Shown: piece after piece, positions 9,621 through 18,116 of the stretch
Position numbering within the stretch: position 1 is the stretch's first letter
Layout of the letters: each line of letters begins with the position of its first letter
Origin: Streptomyces kurssanovii
GTDB lineage: Bacteria; Actinomycetota; Actinomycetes; Streptomycetales; Streptomycetaceae
Direction of reading: 5' to 3'
Length of the DNA stretch: 64,000 nucleotides
Assembly: GCF_014649695.1 (NCBI RefSeq)
Contig: NZ_BMTN01000014.1
Location: forward strand, 62,001-126,000
Notes under the pieces: model-generated
Databases searched by the model: none
The model's input: only the letters and a program-made list of their open reading frames with translations
What the model was told of the DNA's origin: nothing
Program-made: the position numbers and the translations under genes

Positions 9621-9623
9621 GGG

Positions 9624-9696
9624 GACACCTAACGTTCATCCTTGAACTGCCACCGGAGGAGCGGCCCACCGGTGGGTCCGGATGACGTTAGGTGTC
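9624..9696. promoter_or_regulatory. long inverted repeat overlapping the citM leader and ribosome site
   Basis: The left arm GACACCTAACGTTCATCC (9624-9641) pairs with the right arm GGATGACGTTAGGTGTC (9680-9696) with one unpaired base, enclosing 38 bases. Read on the minus strand, the citM-proximal arm contains the AGGTG ribosome site next to ATG 9620. A perfect palindrome CCCACCGGTGGG sits at 9665-9676 inside the loop. This could be a pair of operator half sites or an RNA structure that hides the ribosome site. Confidence 0.6.
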
Positions 9697-9751
9697 GCCA
9701 TCTGCCGCTAACAAGGTGTTGACCCGTGAGCAATACGAGCAAAACCCCAGG

Positions 9752-11998
9752 TCATCGGCTTGGCTCTACATCCACCGGGATGGCGTTGAGCACCGCGGTG
9801 CCCGACAGGGGGTCCAGCCGGGAGCCGTCGAGCAGCTGGTTGACGTTGACTCCGGGACGGCCGGCGGCCACCGACATGCGGATGCCGGGGCGGTCGTGGC
9901 CCCAGCCGTGCGGCAGGCTGACGACACCGGGACGCACCGAGTCGGTGATCTCGACGGGGGCCTCGACACTGCCTCCGTCCGCGGTCACGCATGCCGTGGC
10001 CCCGTCCTGGAGTCCGATCCGGGCGGCGTCGTCCGGGTGGACATGGAGGGTGCAGCGGTTGGAACCGCCGTTCAGCGCGGGCACGTTGTGCAGCCAGCTG
10101 TTGTTGGAGCGCAGATGACGGCGGCCGACGAGCACGAGCCCGGCGGGCCGTTCCGCGAGTGCGGCGCGCAGCCTCGGCAGGTCGTCGGCGATGGGGCCGG
10201 GCAGCAGTTCGACGCGTCCGCTGCGGGTCTTGAGGATCTGCGGGACGCGGGGCCCGAGGGGGCCGAGGTCGACGCCGTGCGGAGCCTCCAGCAGCATGTC
10301 GAGGGTCAGATCGTACGAGCCGAGGCGCAGCATCATGTCGAGGCGGCGCTCGGCGCCGGTGCGTCCGGTGAGTCGGGCGGCGACGTCCTCCGGCGCCCGG
10401 CCGTGCACCGGGGAGGCGGGGTCGGTGACCGCCTTGGCGAGGGTGCTGCTGATGACCATGTCGTCGACGGCGGAGGGTTCTGCGCCGTGCATGCCGGAGA
10501 CGGCGAGGATCAGGCGGGCGTGGATCTCGCACTCGTCCATCAGCCCCTCCTCGAGCGGTACGGCGGCGGGGCTGAAGCGGGCCTGGTTGCTGACGGCGAG
10601 CGCATTGAAGGCGAAGTCGAAGTGGGGGCTCCGGGAGGGCGGCGGCGGGGGCAGCACCACGTCGGCGTGGCGTGAGGTCTCGTTGAGATAGGGGTCGATG
10701 CTCACCATCAGGCCGAGGCCGGCCAGTGCCCGGTCGAGGCGGTCTCCGTCAGGGGCGGAGAGCACCGGGTTGGCCGCGATCACGACCAGGGCACGGATCT
10801 GTCCCTCGCCCGGGGTCTCGATCTCCTCCGCGAGGGCGGCGATGGGCAGTTCGCCCTTGGCCTCCGGGTGGCCGCTCACCCGGCTGCTCCAGCGGCCGAG
10901 GGAGAACCCCTTGCCGGGGGCGGCCGGGCGCGGAGCGCGTTCGGTGGCGGAGAGCGGGAACAGGGCGCCGCCCGGCCTGTCGAGGTTGCCGGTCAGCACG
11001 TTGAGGACGTCGACGAGCCAGCTGGCGAGGGTGCCGTGTTCGACGGTGCAGCTGCCGATGCGCCCGTAGACGGCCGCGGTGGGCGCGCCCGCGAGCTCGC
11101 GGGCCATCGTACGGATCTCCTCGGCGTCCATGTCGCAGGCCTCCGCCACGGCCTCCGGCGTGAAGTCCTTGACGGCGGCCTCCACTTCCGCCACGCCCTC
11201 GACATGGCCGGCGAGCGCGCCGAGGTCGGTGAGCCCTTCCTCGAACAGCACCTGGGTGAGGGCGGCGAGCAGCAGCGCGTCGGTGCCGGGCCGGATCGCG
11301 ACGTGCCGGTCGGCGAGCTGGGCGGTGCGGGTGCGGCGCGGGTCGACGACGGTCAGGGTCCCGCCGCGGCGGCGGAGTGCCTTCAGCTTGCCGGGGAAGT
11401 CGGGCGCGGTGCACAGGCTGCCGTTGGACTCCAGCGGGTTGGCGCCGAGCAGCAGCAGATGGTCGGTGCGGTCCAGGTCGGGCACGGGGATGGCCGTGGC
11501 GCTGCCGAAGAGCAGTCCGCTGGAGACGTGTTTGGGCATCTGGTCGAGCGTCGAGGCGGAGTAGACGTTGCGGGTGCCCAGCGCGGAGAGCAGGACGGGC
11601 GGGTAGAGGCCGCCGGCCATGGTGTGGACGTTCGGGTTGCCGAGGACGACTCCGACGGCGTTCGGTCCGTGCTCCTCGATCAGCGGCCTGATCCGGGCGG
11701 CGATCAGGTCGAAGGCCTCCTGCCAGGTGGCGTCGCGCAGTTCGCCGTTCTCCCTGATCAGGGGGGTGCGCAGCCGGTCCGGGTCGGCGTCGAGCTCGCC
11801 GAACGAGGCGCCCTTCGGGCAGATGAAGCCACGGCTGAAGATGTCGTCGCGGTCGCCGCGGGCGCGGGTGACGCGGCTGCCCTCGATGGTGAGGGTGAGC
11901 CCGCAGGTGGCCTCGCACAGCGGGCAGACCCGCAGTGCGGTGCGGGTGGGCTCCCCCGGGGCGGCGGTTGTGGATACGGCTGGAGCGGTGCGGGACAC
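9752..11998 (-). CDS. molybdopterin-dependent oxidoreductase with N-terminal 4Fe-4S site
   Basis: About 748 residues. The N-terminus has the iron-sulphur motif CPLCEATCG followed by FICPKG, then the molybdopterin oxidoreductase domain with nucleotide-binding motifs such as LLLGANPLESNGS and VDPRRTRTAQ, and a C-terminal molydopterin dinucleotide-binding beta barrel (RRHLRSNNSWLHN). It resembles formate dehydrogenase or nitrate reductase relatives that act in the cytoplasm without a Tat signal. GTG 11998 was chosen because a GGGGAGGA site precedes it; upstream in-frame ATGs have none, and the longest frame would run through a TetR operator at 12063-12080. The TetR gene upstream probably controls it. 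Substrate unknown. Confidence 0.87.
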   Translation of the reverse strand: MSRTAPAVSTTAAPGEPTRTALRVCPLCEATCGLTLTIEGSRVTRARGDRDDIFSRGFICPKGASFGELDADPDRLRTPLIRENGELRDATWQEAFDLIAARIRPLIEEHGPNAVGVVLGNPNVHTMAGGLYPPVLLSALGTRNVYSASTLDQMPKHVSSGLLFGSATAIPVPDLDRTDHLLLLGANPLESNGSLCTAPDFPGKLKALRRRGGTLTVVDPRRTRTAQLADRHVAIRPGTDALLLAALTQVLFEEGLTDLGALAGHVEGVAEVEAAVKDFTPEAVAEACDMDAEEIRTMARELAGAPTAAVYGRIGSCTVEHGTLASWLVDVLNVLTGNLDRPGGALFPLSATERAPRPAAPGKGFSLGRWSSRVSGHPEAKGELPIAALAEEIETPGEGQIRALVVIAANPVLSAPDGDRLDRALAGLGLMVSIDPYLNETSRHADVVLPPPPPSRSPHFDFAFNALAVSNQARFSPAAVPLEEGLMDECEIHARLILAVSGMHGAEPSAVDDMVISSTLAKAVTDPASPVHGRAPEDVAARLTGRTGAERRLDMMLRLGSYDLTLDMLLEAPHGVDLGPLGPRVPQILKTRSGRVELLPGPIADDLPRLRAALAERPAGLVLVGRRHLRSNNSWLHNVPALNGGSNRCTLHVHPDDAARIGLQDGATACVTADGGSVEAPVEITDSVRPGVVSLPHGWGHDRPGIRMSVAAGRPGVNVNQLLDGSRLDPLSGTAVLNAIPVDVEPSR

Positions 11999-12062
11999 GG
12001 GTCCTCCCCGGACGGGCGTGGGCGGCGACGGCATGGACGGCGGTGGCATGGCGCCGAACCGA

Positions 12063-12080
12063 GCATACCGACCGGTATGC
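12063..12080. promoter_or_regulatory. TetR operator upstream of the molybdopterin oxidoreductase
   Basis: GCATACCG-AC-CGGTATGC is a near-perfect 18-base palindrome with 8-base arms, located between the TetR gene and the oxidoreductase start. The ATACCG...CGGTAT type is common for TetR-family operators, and the neighbouring TetR protein is the natural ligand. Confidence 0.7.
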
Positions 12081-12097
12081 ATGTGCGGGAGGGTCTT

Positions 12098-12742
12098 TCA
12101 CGCCCGGTTTTCGCGCGGCGCGGGGGCGTCCAGCACATCGGAGAGATAGGTGCGGAGCAGCCGTCGGGTCTCCGCGATGATCGCCTCGTCGCCCCCCGGC
12201 CTCGACCGGAACGCCAGCTGCAGCAGTGCGTCCGCCGCCTCCACGCACACCAGTACCGCCCTGCGCAGCTCCGTGTCGGGCTCACGCCCCAGGTGCGAGG
12301 CCAGCAGCTCGCCGAGCCGGTCGGCGACCTCGTGGTGGACACCGTCCACCGGCGCGCCGACGGGCAGCTGCGCGCCGAAGTCGACGAGGGTGAAGCCGGG
12401 GCAGGTGCGCTTCATCACCAGGTACTCGTCGAGCATCACATCGATCGCGGCGCCCCAGCCCTCCCCGGAGGGCGCGGCGAGCCGCTGGGAGACGCGGTCG
12501 GCGTAGGCGTCGAGATTGCGGTGGCCGAGCGCGACGACCAGCGCGCGCTTGTTGCCGAAGAAGCGGTAGACGGATCCGATGGGCACTCCCGCCCGCACCG
12601 CGACCGCCCGGGTCGACAGCTGCTCGTAGCCGCTCTCGTCCAGCAGTGCGGCGCACGCGTCGAGGATGCGGGCGAGCCGGTCGGCGCTTCGCCGCTGGAC
12701 CGGACGGCGGCGCAGTGGTGGCTGGGACACGCGGCCCATCAT
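12098..12742 (-). CDS. TetR-family transcriptional regulator
   Basis: About 214 residues from the second methionine cluster. The N-terminal helix-turn-helix reads STRAVAVRAGVPIGSVYRFFGNK, and the C-terminal domain is a variable ligand-binding helical bundle. The start is uncertain: ATG 12742, ATG 12739 and an upstream ATG 12793 all lack a strong ribosome site. It is divergent from hmgA and directly upstream, in the same direction, of the molybdopterin oxidoreductase, from which it is separated by the 12063-12080 palindrome. It probably represses that gene and perhaps itself. Confidence 0.88.
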   Translation of the reverse strand: MMGRVSQPPLRRRPVQRRSADRLARILDACAALLDESGYEQLSTRAVAVRAGVPIGSVYRFFGNKRALVVALGHRNLDAYADRVSQRLAAPSGEGWGAAIDVMLDEYLVMKRTCPGFTLVDFGAQLPVGAPVDGVHHEVADRLGELLASHLGREPDTELRRAVLVCVEAADALLQLAFRSRPGGDEAIIAETRRLLRTYLSDVLDAPAPRENRA

Positions 12743-12799
12743 GCCGGTCCGTTGCCGTTGACGGGGCGGAGGTGCAATCCTACGGTTGTCCATAGGAAT

Positions 12800-12813
12800 G
12801 GATTGAGGAATCC
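12800..12813. promoter_or_regulatory. palindrome in the tetR-hmgA divergent region
   Basis: GGATTGAGGAATCC has 5-base arms and lies 20 bases before the hmgA start. It may bind the GntR regulator of the hmgA operon or the divergent TetR protein; only the symmetry supports this. Confidence 0.3.
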
Positions 12814-12833
12814 TTCAGCACCAGGAGCGGGCG

Positions 12834-14162
12834 ATGAGTGGCACCGGACAGGCGCGGAAGATTGTCGAGGGGCTGACGGAAGCGTCGTTCTCCTCCGGCT
12901 TCGGCAACGAGCACAGCTCGGAGGCGGAGCCCGGCGCACTTCCGCACGGGCGCAATTCCCCCCAGCGCGCCCCCCTCGGCCTCTACGCGGAACAGCTCAG
13001 CGGCTCGGCCTTCACCGAGCCCCGCGCGCACAACCGCCGCTCCTGGCTGTACCGCATCCGCCCCTCGGCCGCGCACCCTCCCTTCGTTCGTGTCGACAAC
13101 GGCCACATCCGGACCGCCCCCTTCACCGAGACCGTGCCCGACCCGAACCGGCTGCGCTGGAACCCGCTGCCCGAGCCGGCCCCCGGCACCGACTGGCTGG
13201 CCGGGCTGTGGACGCTCGGCGGCAACGGCGACGTGACGCAGCGCACCGGCATGGCCGTGCACCTCTACCACGCCAATACGTCCATGACGGACCGGGTGTT
13301 CAGCGACGCGGACGGTGAGCTGCTGATCGTCCCCGAGCACGGCGGGCTGCTGCTGGTGACCGAGTTCGGGCTGCTGCCCGCCCGGCCGGGGGAGGTCGCC
13401 CTCGTCCCCCGCGGTGTCCGCTTCCGGGTCGAACTGCTGGACGCCACCGCCCGCGGCTACGTCTGCGAGAACTACGGGCAGCCCTTCGAGCTCCCCGAGC
13501 TCGGCCCGATCGGCGCCAACGGCCTGGCCAACGCCCGCGACTTCCTGGCCCCTGTCGCCGCCTACGAGGACGTCGAGCAGCCGGTCGAGGTGGTCAACAA
13601 GTTCTGCGGGAACCTGTGGGCGGCGACCTACGACCACTCCCCCCTCGACGTGGTCGCCTGGCACGGCACCCATGTCCCGTACGTCTACGACCTGCACCGC
13701 TTCAACGTCATCGGGACGATCTCGTACGACCACCCCGACCCGTCGGTCTTCACGGTGCTGACCTCGCCATCCGACACCCCGGGTCTCGCCGGTGTCGACT
13801 TCGTCGTCTTCGCGCCGCGCTGGCTGGTCGGCGAGGACACCTTCCGCCCGCCGTACTTCCACCGCAACGTGATGAGCGAGTACATGGGGCTGATCGAGGG
13901 CGCGTACGACGCCAAGGCCGAAGGGTTCGTCCCCGGCGGCGGCTCGCTGCACAACATGATGTCGGCGCACGGCCCCGACCGGGGGACCTTCGACCGGGCG
14001 AGCGCGGCCGAGCTGAAACCGCAGAGGATCGACGACGGGCTTGCCTTCATGTTCGAGACCCGCTGGCCGGTGACCGCCACCGCCCAGGCGGCGAACGCCG
14101 ACCATCTGCAGATGGGGTACGACGACGTGTGGCAGGGTCTTCAGCGCCACTTCAGGTCGTAG
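12834..14162 (+). CDS. hmgA: homogentisate 1,2-dioxygenase
   Basis: A 442-residue protein of normal length. It opens the homogentisate ring to maleylacetoacetate in tyrosine/phenylalanine catabolism. The iron ligands align with the human enzyme at a constant offset of eight: His343 and Glu349 in [10 protein letters not shown], and His379 in MMSAHGPD. The start has an AGGAGCGG ribosome site. It heads an operon with a GntR/UTRA regulator (22 bases downstream) and a Type ISP C-domain protein. Genes for maleylacetoacetate isomerase and fumarylacetoacetase are not present in the window. Confidence 0.97.
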   Translation: MSGTGQARKIVEGLTEASFSSGFGNEHSSEAEPGALPHGRNSPQRAPLGLYAEQLSGSAFTEPRAHNRRSWLYRIRPSAAHPPFVRVDNGHIRTAPFTETVPDPNRLRWNPLPEPAPGTDWLAGLWTLGGNGDVTQRTGMAVHLYHANTSMTDRVFSDADGELLIVPEHGGLLLVTEFGLLPARPGEVALVPRGVRFRVELLDATARGYVCENYGQPFELPELGPIGANGLANARDFLAPVAAYEDVEQPVEVVNKFCGNLWAATYDHSPLDVVAWHGTHVPYVYDLHRFNVIGTISYDHPDPSVFTVLTSPSDTPGLAGVDFVVFAPRWLVGEDTFRPPYFHRNVMSEYMGLIEGAYDAKAEGFVPGGGSLHNMMSAHGPDRGTFDRASAAELKPQRIDDGLAFMFETRWPVTATAQAANADHLQMGYDDVWQGLQRHFRS

Positions 14163-14184
14163 TTCGTCGTAGTACGGAGATGCC

Positions 14185-14937
14185 GTGACCTCCTTCGCCC
14201 CCGACTCGCTGGTCCTGAACCGCAAGCTGCCGCTGTGGTACCAGGTCTCGCAGTCCCTGCGCGCCTCGATACTGGGCCGGACGCCCGAGGCGTCGCTGCG
14301 GCTGCCCACCGAGGAACAGCTCGCCCAGCACTACGGGGTGAGCGTCCTGACCATGCGGCAGGCGCTCAAGGAACTGGAGGAGGAGGGCCTGATCAGCCGG
14401 CACCGGCGGCGCGGCACCTTCATCGAACCGGGGGCACGCCGGGGCGCGCCCCGCCGGCTGCTGGGCTCGATCGACGCGATCGTCGCCCAGCAGTCCGGCG
14501 AACGCACCACGGTCCTCGACCACGGCCCGGAGCCGGTGCCGGTCGAGCTCGCCGAGCACTTCCCCGGGGCGGCCGAGGTCGTGGTGTACCGGAGGCTGCG
14601 GTGCGACGGCGACACCGGCGAGCCCACCAACTGGGCGGAGAACGCCCTGCATCCCGACGTCGCCGCCGGACTGGACATCGCCGACCTGGAACGCTGGCCG
14701 ATGACCAAGGTGCTGCGGGACGCCCTCGGTGTCCGCATCAGCAGGATCACCGACACGGTGGAGGCCCGGCTCGCCGACCCGCGGACCGCGGAACTGCTGC
14801 GGGTGCCGTTGCTGAGCCCGATCCTGCACTACACCGGTGTGACCTACGACGACACCGGCCGCGTCGTGGACGTGGCCCGCATCCGCTACCGCGGGGACCG
14901 GTTCTCCTTCTCGGTCACCGTGGATGCGGCGGACTGA
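14185..14937 (+). CDS. GntR-family regulator with UTRA domain (HutC subfamily)
   Basis: A 250-residue regulator starting at GTG with a GGAGA site. The N-terminal winged helix has RLPTEEQLAQHYGVSVLTMRQALKEL-type sequence (about 35-60), followed by the wing RRRGTFIE; residues 85-245 form the UTRA effector-binding domain. Lying immediately after hmgA in the same operon, it is likely a local regulator of tyrosine catabolism, possibly binding homogentisate or a downstream product. The operator was not identified, although a 14-base palindrome lies before hmgA. Confidence 0.9.
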   Translation: MTSFAPDSLVLNRKLPLWYQVSQSLRASILGRTPEASLRLPTEEQLAQHYGVSVLTMRQALKELEEEGLISRHRRRGTFIEPGARRGAPRRLLGSIDAIVAQQSGERTTVLDHGPEPVPVELAEHFPGAAEVVVYRRLRCDGDTGEPTNWAENALHPDVAAGLDIADLERWPMTKVLRDALGVRISRITDTVEARLADPRTAELLRVPLLSPILHYTGVTYDDTGRVVDVARIRYRGDRFSFSVTVDAAD

Positions 14938-14948
14938 GCCTGACTAGC

Positions 14949-16160
14949 ATGCGGACGGTGACTGCTCTCACCGAGGACGCGCCGCTGCTCGACGACCTCA
15001 TGCCCTGGTCGGTGGCGCCGCTGCGGCTGGGCAGGGACTGGGTGATGGCGCCGGACGCCGCGTCCCTGCGGGCCCGCTGGGACGCCCTCGTACGGGCGGA
15101 GGACGGCGCCCGGGAGACGCTGTTCCGGGTCTCCAGGGCCAGGGGCACGCACGGCACGGTGGCCCAGCTGCCGGGCCAGTCGACCGGTACGGGACGCATG
15201 GCGCGCGAGACGGGCCGCTGCCCGGAGCCCGTACGGGTGCTGCACGGCGCCTTCGACGAACAGTGGCTGATCCCCGACCACCGGCTGATCGACGTCGCCC
15301 GGCCCGAGTTGTGGCGGGTACGGGACGAGCGGCAGCTGTTCGTCGTCGAGCAGGGACACGTACCGAAGGCCGGCGGACCCGCTCTCGTGGTCACCGCCCT
15401 GCTGCCGGACGGCCGTTCGCCCGCCGGGCGTCCCGGCCGCGTCCGGCCCCTGTACCGGCGACCCGGCGGACACGAACCCAACATCACGCCCGGCCTCACC
15501 GGTCTGCTGGCCGAGCGGTACGGGCGGCCCGTGGACGCCGAGGACCTGGCAGCCTGGACCGTCGCGGCCGCGGACCCGTCCCCCGCCGGATGCGTGGTGC
15601 CCCTGACGGCGGACGCCGGCGTCTGGTCCGCCGGGGTGGCCCTCGGCCGCGAGATGATCCGCGTCATGCTCCGCGGCGCGCGCGGGGGCGACCGCCCCCG
15701 GCTCCCGGGCGGCCGCCGGCCCTACGTCCGCGCCGCGCTGCCGGCCCGGCCGGACTCGATCGACTACGCACCCGAGGACGAGACCCTGCTCCTCGGCGGC
15801 ACGGGCCGCGTCTCCCCCGTCCCACGGTCGGCGTGGGACTTCGAGGTGGGCGGGGTCCGGGTGCTGGAGCTCTGGTTCGACCGGCGCACGTCGTCAGGTG
15901 AGACGGGCACGCTGGAGGCACTGCGCCCCGCGACGTGGCCGCAGGAGTGGACCTCGGAGCTGCTCGAGCTGGTCACGGTCCTGGCACTGCTGGCGGAACT
16001 GGCACCGCGGCGGGCGGCGCTGACGTCGCCCGGCCCCCGGATCTCCGCGACGGAGCTCCGCGCATCGGGCGTCCTGCCCCCACCGCCCGCGACCCGCCGC
16101 CCGGCGTCGGTCCTCGACCACCAGGAAGAGGGCCCGGAGGGGCAGTTCGCCCTTCTGTGA
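14949..16160 (+). CDS. orphan Type ISP restriction-modification C-terminal-domain protein
   Basis: About 403 residues. The sequence resembles only the C-terminal specificity domain of Type ISP (single-polypeptide Type I-like) restriction-modification enzymes: VTALLPDGRS, a PGLTGLLAERYG segment, VPLTADAGVW and a final GTGRVSPVPRSAWDFEVGG-type block followed by VLELWF. I see no helicase motifs, no nuclease motif and no methyltransferase NPPY motif. It therefore cannot be a complete restriction enzyme. It starts 11 bases after the GntR stop and ends with a hairpin terminator, so it belongs to the hmgA operon. Its role is unknown; DNA binding is an inference from the family. Confidence 0.75.
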   Translation: MRTVTALTEDAPLLDDLMPWSVAPLRLGRDWVMAPDAASLRARWDALVRAEDGARETLFRVSRARGTHGTVAQLPGQSTGTGRMARETGRCPEPVRVLHGAFDEQWLIPDHRLIDVARPELWRVRDERQLFVVEQGHVPKAGGPALVVTALLPDGRSPAGRPGRVRPLYRRPGGHEPNITPGLTGLLAERYGRPVDAEDLAAWTVAAADPSPAGCVVPLTADAGVWSAGVALGREMIRVMLRGARGGDRPRLPGGRRPYVRAALPARPDSIDYAPEDETLLLGGTGRVSPVPRSAWDFEVGGVRVLELWFDRRTSSGETGTLEALRPATWPQEWTSELLELVTVLALLAELAPRRAALTSPGPRISATELRASGVLPPPPATRRPASVLDHQEEGPEGQFALL

Positions 16161-16171
16161 GGCGTCCGTGT

Positions 16172-16193
16172 TCCGGGGGGCTGCGCCCCCGGA
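16172..16193. terminator. hairpin terminator ending the hmgA operon
   Basis: Arms TCCGGGGG and CCCCCGGA around GCTGCG, 12 bases after the stop of the Type ISP C-domain gene. Confidence 0.7.
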
Positions 16194-16298
16194 CCCCGAC
16201 GCCTCGGACGCCGGCGAGGCTCGAGCGGCCGCCGGCGCGAAGCCGAGCCGCCGCCCCGGTAGGGCCGGGTCTGCGCACCTCCCGCGGCCGCCGTGCCG

Positions 16299-16390
16299 TT
16301 GGAGATCGAGCACACTGCGCGAAAGCGCGTACCGGAGCCCGGTTTCGGGGTGGGGTACAGCCCGCCGCAGGCGCCGTGCCCCCACGCCCG
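16299..16390. repeat. dispersed intergenic repeat, copy A (diverged)
   Basis: The stretch containing GCGCGTACCGGAGCCCGG and CAGCCCGCCGCAGGCGCC matches two other intergenic stretches in this window near 28.84-28.93 kb and 48.15-48.26 kb. It lies between the convergent ends of the Type ISP C-domain gene and a TetR gene. No coding content is apparent. Confidence 0.6.
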
Positions 16391-16404
16391 CGCCCCGCCC
16401 GCCG

Positions 16405-17109
16405 TCAGGCGAACGCGCCGATCACCCGCCTCAGCACCCGCTCGAACGTCTCCTCCGCGTCCCCCGGCGCCGCCGCCTCCCCCAGCGCCGCCGCCAGCCG
16501 GGGGTAGCTCCCGCCCGCCACCTGCCCCTCCAGATACGCGCGCCGCGCGGCCTGTTCCCGCTCCGGCGACCACGGGAGGGAACGGGCGCGCTCGGCCGTC
16601 GCGAGCTCGTTCGAGACCGTTGTCATCACCGTGCCGTTGACCATCGCGATCAGCTCGAACTTCGTGCCGTACGGGGCGTCCAGGCTCTCCAGCGCGCCCA
16701 GGCACCACTCCAGGTAGCGCAGCACGTTGGGGCTGAAGCCGTACACCGGTGACATCACCCGGGGAAGCCATGGATGGCGGAGCATCATGGCCCGCGCCTG
16801 GTGCGCGAGGGCGAGCATCTCCGCGCGCCAGTCGTCCGACGGCTCCCCGAGCTCGTACTCGCCGCTGACCGCGTCGACCATCAGCTCGTACAGGTCTTCC
16901 TTGCGGGGCACGTAGTTGTACAGCGACATCGTGCCGCAGCCCAGCAGCGCGGCGACCTTGCGCATGGAGAGGGCGTCGATGCCCTCCTCGTCCGCGATGC
17001 GCACGGCGGCCGTCGCGATGTCACTCCGGCTGTACGCCGGTTTCGGGCCTCTGCCCGTGCGCTCGGGGCGCGCCCAGATCACTTCCGGTTCGGCCGCTCG
17101 GCCCGCCAT
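16405..17109 (-). CDS. TetR-family regulator with TetR_C domain, repressor of the adjacent DrrAB-like exporter
   Basis: A 234-residue regulator starting at ATG 17109 with a GGAGG site eight bases before. The helix-turn-helix is SMRKVAALLGCGTMSLYNYVPRK, and the C-terminal part fits the tetracycline-repressor type effector domain. It is divergent from an ABC exporter operon, and two near-identical operator palindromes (17137-17153, 17180-17196) lie between the genes. It most probably represses both itself and the exporter until a drug-like ligand binds. Confidence 0.92.
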   Translation of the reverse strand: MAGRAAEPEVIWARPERTGRGPKPAYSRSDIATAAVRIADEEGIDALSMRKVAALLGCGTMSLYNYVPRKEDLYELMVDAVSGEYELGEPSDDWRAEMLALAHQARAMMLRHPWLPRVMSPVYGFSPNVLRYLEWCLGALESLDAPYGTKFELIAMVNGTVMTTVSNELATAERARSLPWSPEREQAARRAYLEGQVAGGSYPRLAAALGEAAAPGDAEETFERVLRRVIGAFA

Positions 17110-17136
17110 GGATCATCACCTCCCTCACATCCTAGT

Positions 17137-17196
17137 TACGTACAGCGTACGTAGTGAGGTACGGTCGACCCATGACAACTACGTACGCTGTACTTA
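17137..17196. promoter_or_regulatory. pair of TetR operators, one inside the exporter coding start
   Basis: Operator 1 (17137-17153) is TACGTAC-AGC-GTACGTA, a perfect 7-base-arm palindrome. Operator 2 (17180-17196) is TACGTAC-GCT-GTACTTA. They are themselves arranged as a 16-base perfect inverted repeat (17140-17155 with 17178-17193). Operator 2 overlaps codons 3-9 of the exporter ATPase, so repressor bound there would sit on the translation start region. Confidence 0.8.
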
Positions 17197-18116
17197 GTGA
17201 GGGCCTCGAGAAGCGGTTCGGTGATGTCCGCGCCCTCCGCGGCCTCGATCTCGCCGTCGCCCGGGGCACGGTCTGCGCGGTGCTCGGCCCCAACGGCGCA
17301 GGGAAGACGACCGCCGTACGGATCCTGACCACACTGATCAGGCCCGACGCCGGCAGCGCCATGGTCGCCGGGCACGACCTGCGGCGTGATCCCGCCGCCG
17401 TACGCCGTCGCATCGGCGTCGTCGGGCAGTACGCCTCGGTCGACGGCGACCTGACAGGTGCGGAGAACCTGCGCCTGTTCGCCAGGCTGCTGCGCGCGCC
17501 CCGCACCGGGGCCGCCGAGCTGCTGGAGCGGTTCGGGCTCACGGACGCCGCCGACCGGCCGGCCCGTACCTACTCGGGCGGCATGCGCCGCCGCCTCGAC
17601 CTGGCGGCGGGTCTGATCACGCGCCCCGAGGTGCTGTTCCTCGATGAACCGACCACCGGTCTCGACCCGCACAGCCGGAACGAGATCTGGGACGCGGTGC
17701 GGCAACTGACCGAAGAGGGCACGACCGTGCTGCTGACCACCCAGTACCTCGAAGAGGCCGACCGGCTCGCCGACGACGTCGTACTGATCGACGGTGGCCG
17801 AGCCACCCACAACGGCACCCCCGCCGAACTCAAGGCGCTCATCGGCAACTACGCGGAGGTGGTCGTCCTCGACCGGGCCGCGCTGCCGGCCGCGGCGGCC
17901 GTCCTGGATCAGCTGACCGGCTCCGAGCCGGTCCTCGACGCGGAGCGGCGTTCCGCCGGGGCCGTCACCACCGACGCGACGCTCACGCTGCCCCGACTCG
18001 TACGGGAACTCGACGCGGCAGGTGTCGCGGTGCTGGACGCCGGGCTGCGCCCGCCCACTCTGGACGAGGTGTTCCTGCGTCTCACCGGCCGGCCTGTGAA
18101 GGAGCTCGCCGCATGA
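17172..18116 (+). CDS. drug-resistance ABC transporter ATP-binding protein (DrrA-like)
   Basis: A 314-residue ATPase with Walker A GPNGAGKTT, signature YSGGMRRR, Walker B VLFLDEPTTGLDP and the H-loop region LTTQYLEEAD, plus the C-terminal extension typical of the daunorubicin-resistance subfamily. ATG 17172 was chosen; the ribosome site (GAGG) is more than ten bases away, so weak or leaderless initiation is possible. It is divergent from its likely TetR repressor and overlaps the permease gene by four bases (ATGA). Together they would export a hydrophobic compound. Confidence 0.93.
   Translation: MTTTYAVLSEGLEKRFGDVRALRGLDLAVARGTVCAVLGPNGAGKTTAVRILTTLIRPDAGSAMVAGHDLRRDPAAVRRRIGVVGQYASVDGDLTGAENLRLFARLLRAPRTGAAELLERFGLTDAADRPARTYSGGMRRRLDLAAGLITRPEVLFLDEPTTGLDPHSRNEIWDAVRQLTEEGTTVLLTTQYLEEADRLADDVVLIDGGRATHNGTPAELKALIGNYAEVVVLDRAALPAAAAVLDQLTGSEPVLDAERRSAGAVTTDATLTLPRLVRELDAAGVAVLDAGLRPPTLDEVFLRLTGRPVKELAA

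Noticed and set aside
14949-16160. A functional Type ISP restriction-modification enzyme
   Set aside because: Only the C-terminal domain is present; no nuclease, helicase or methyltransferase motif is visible.
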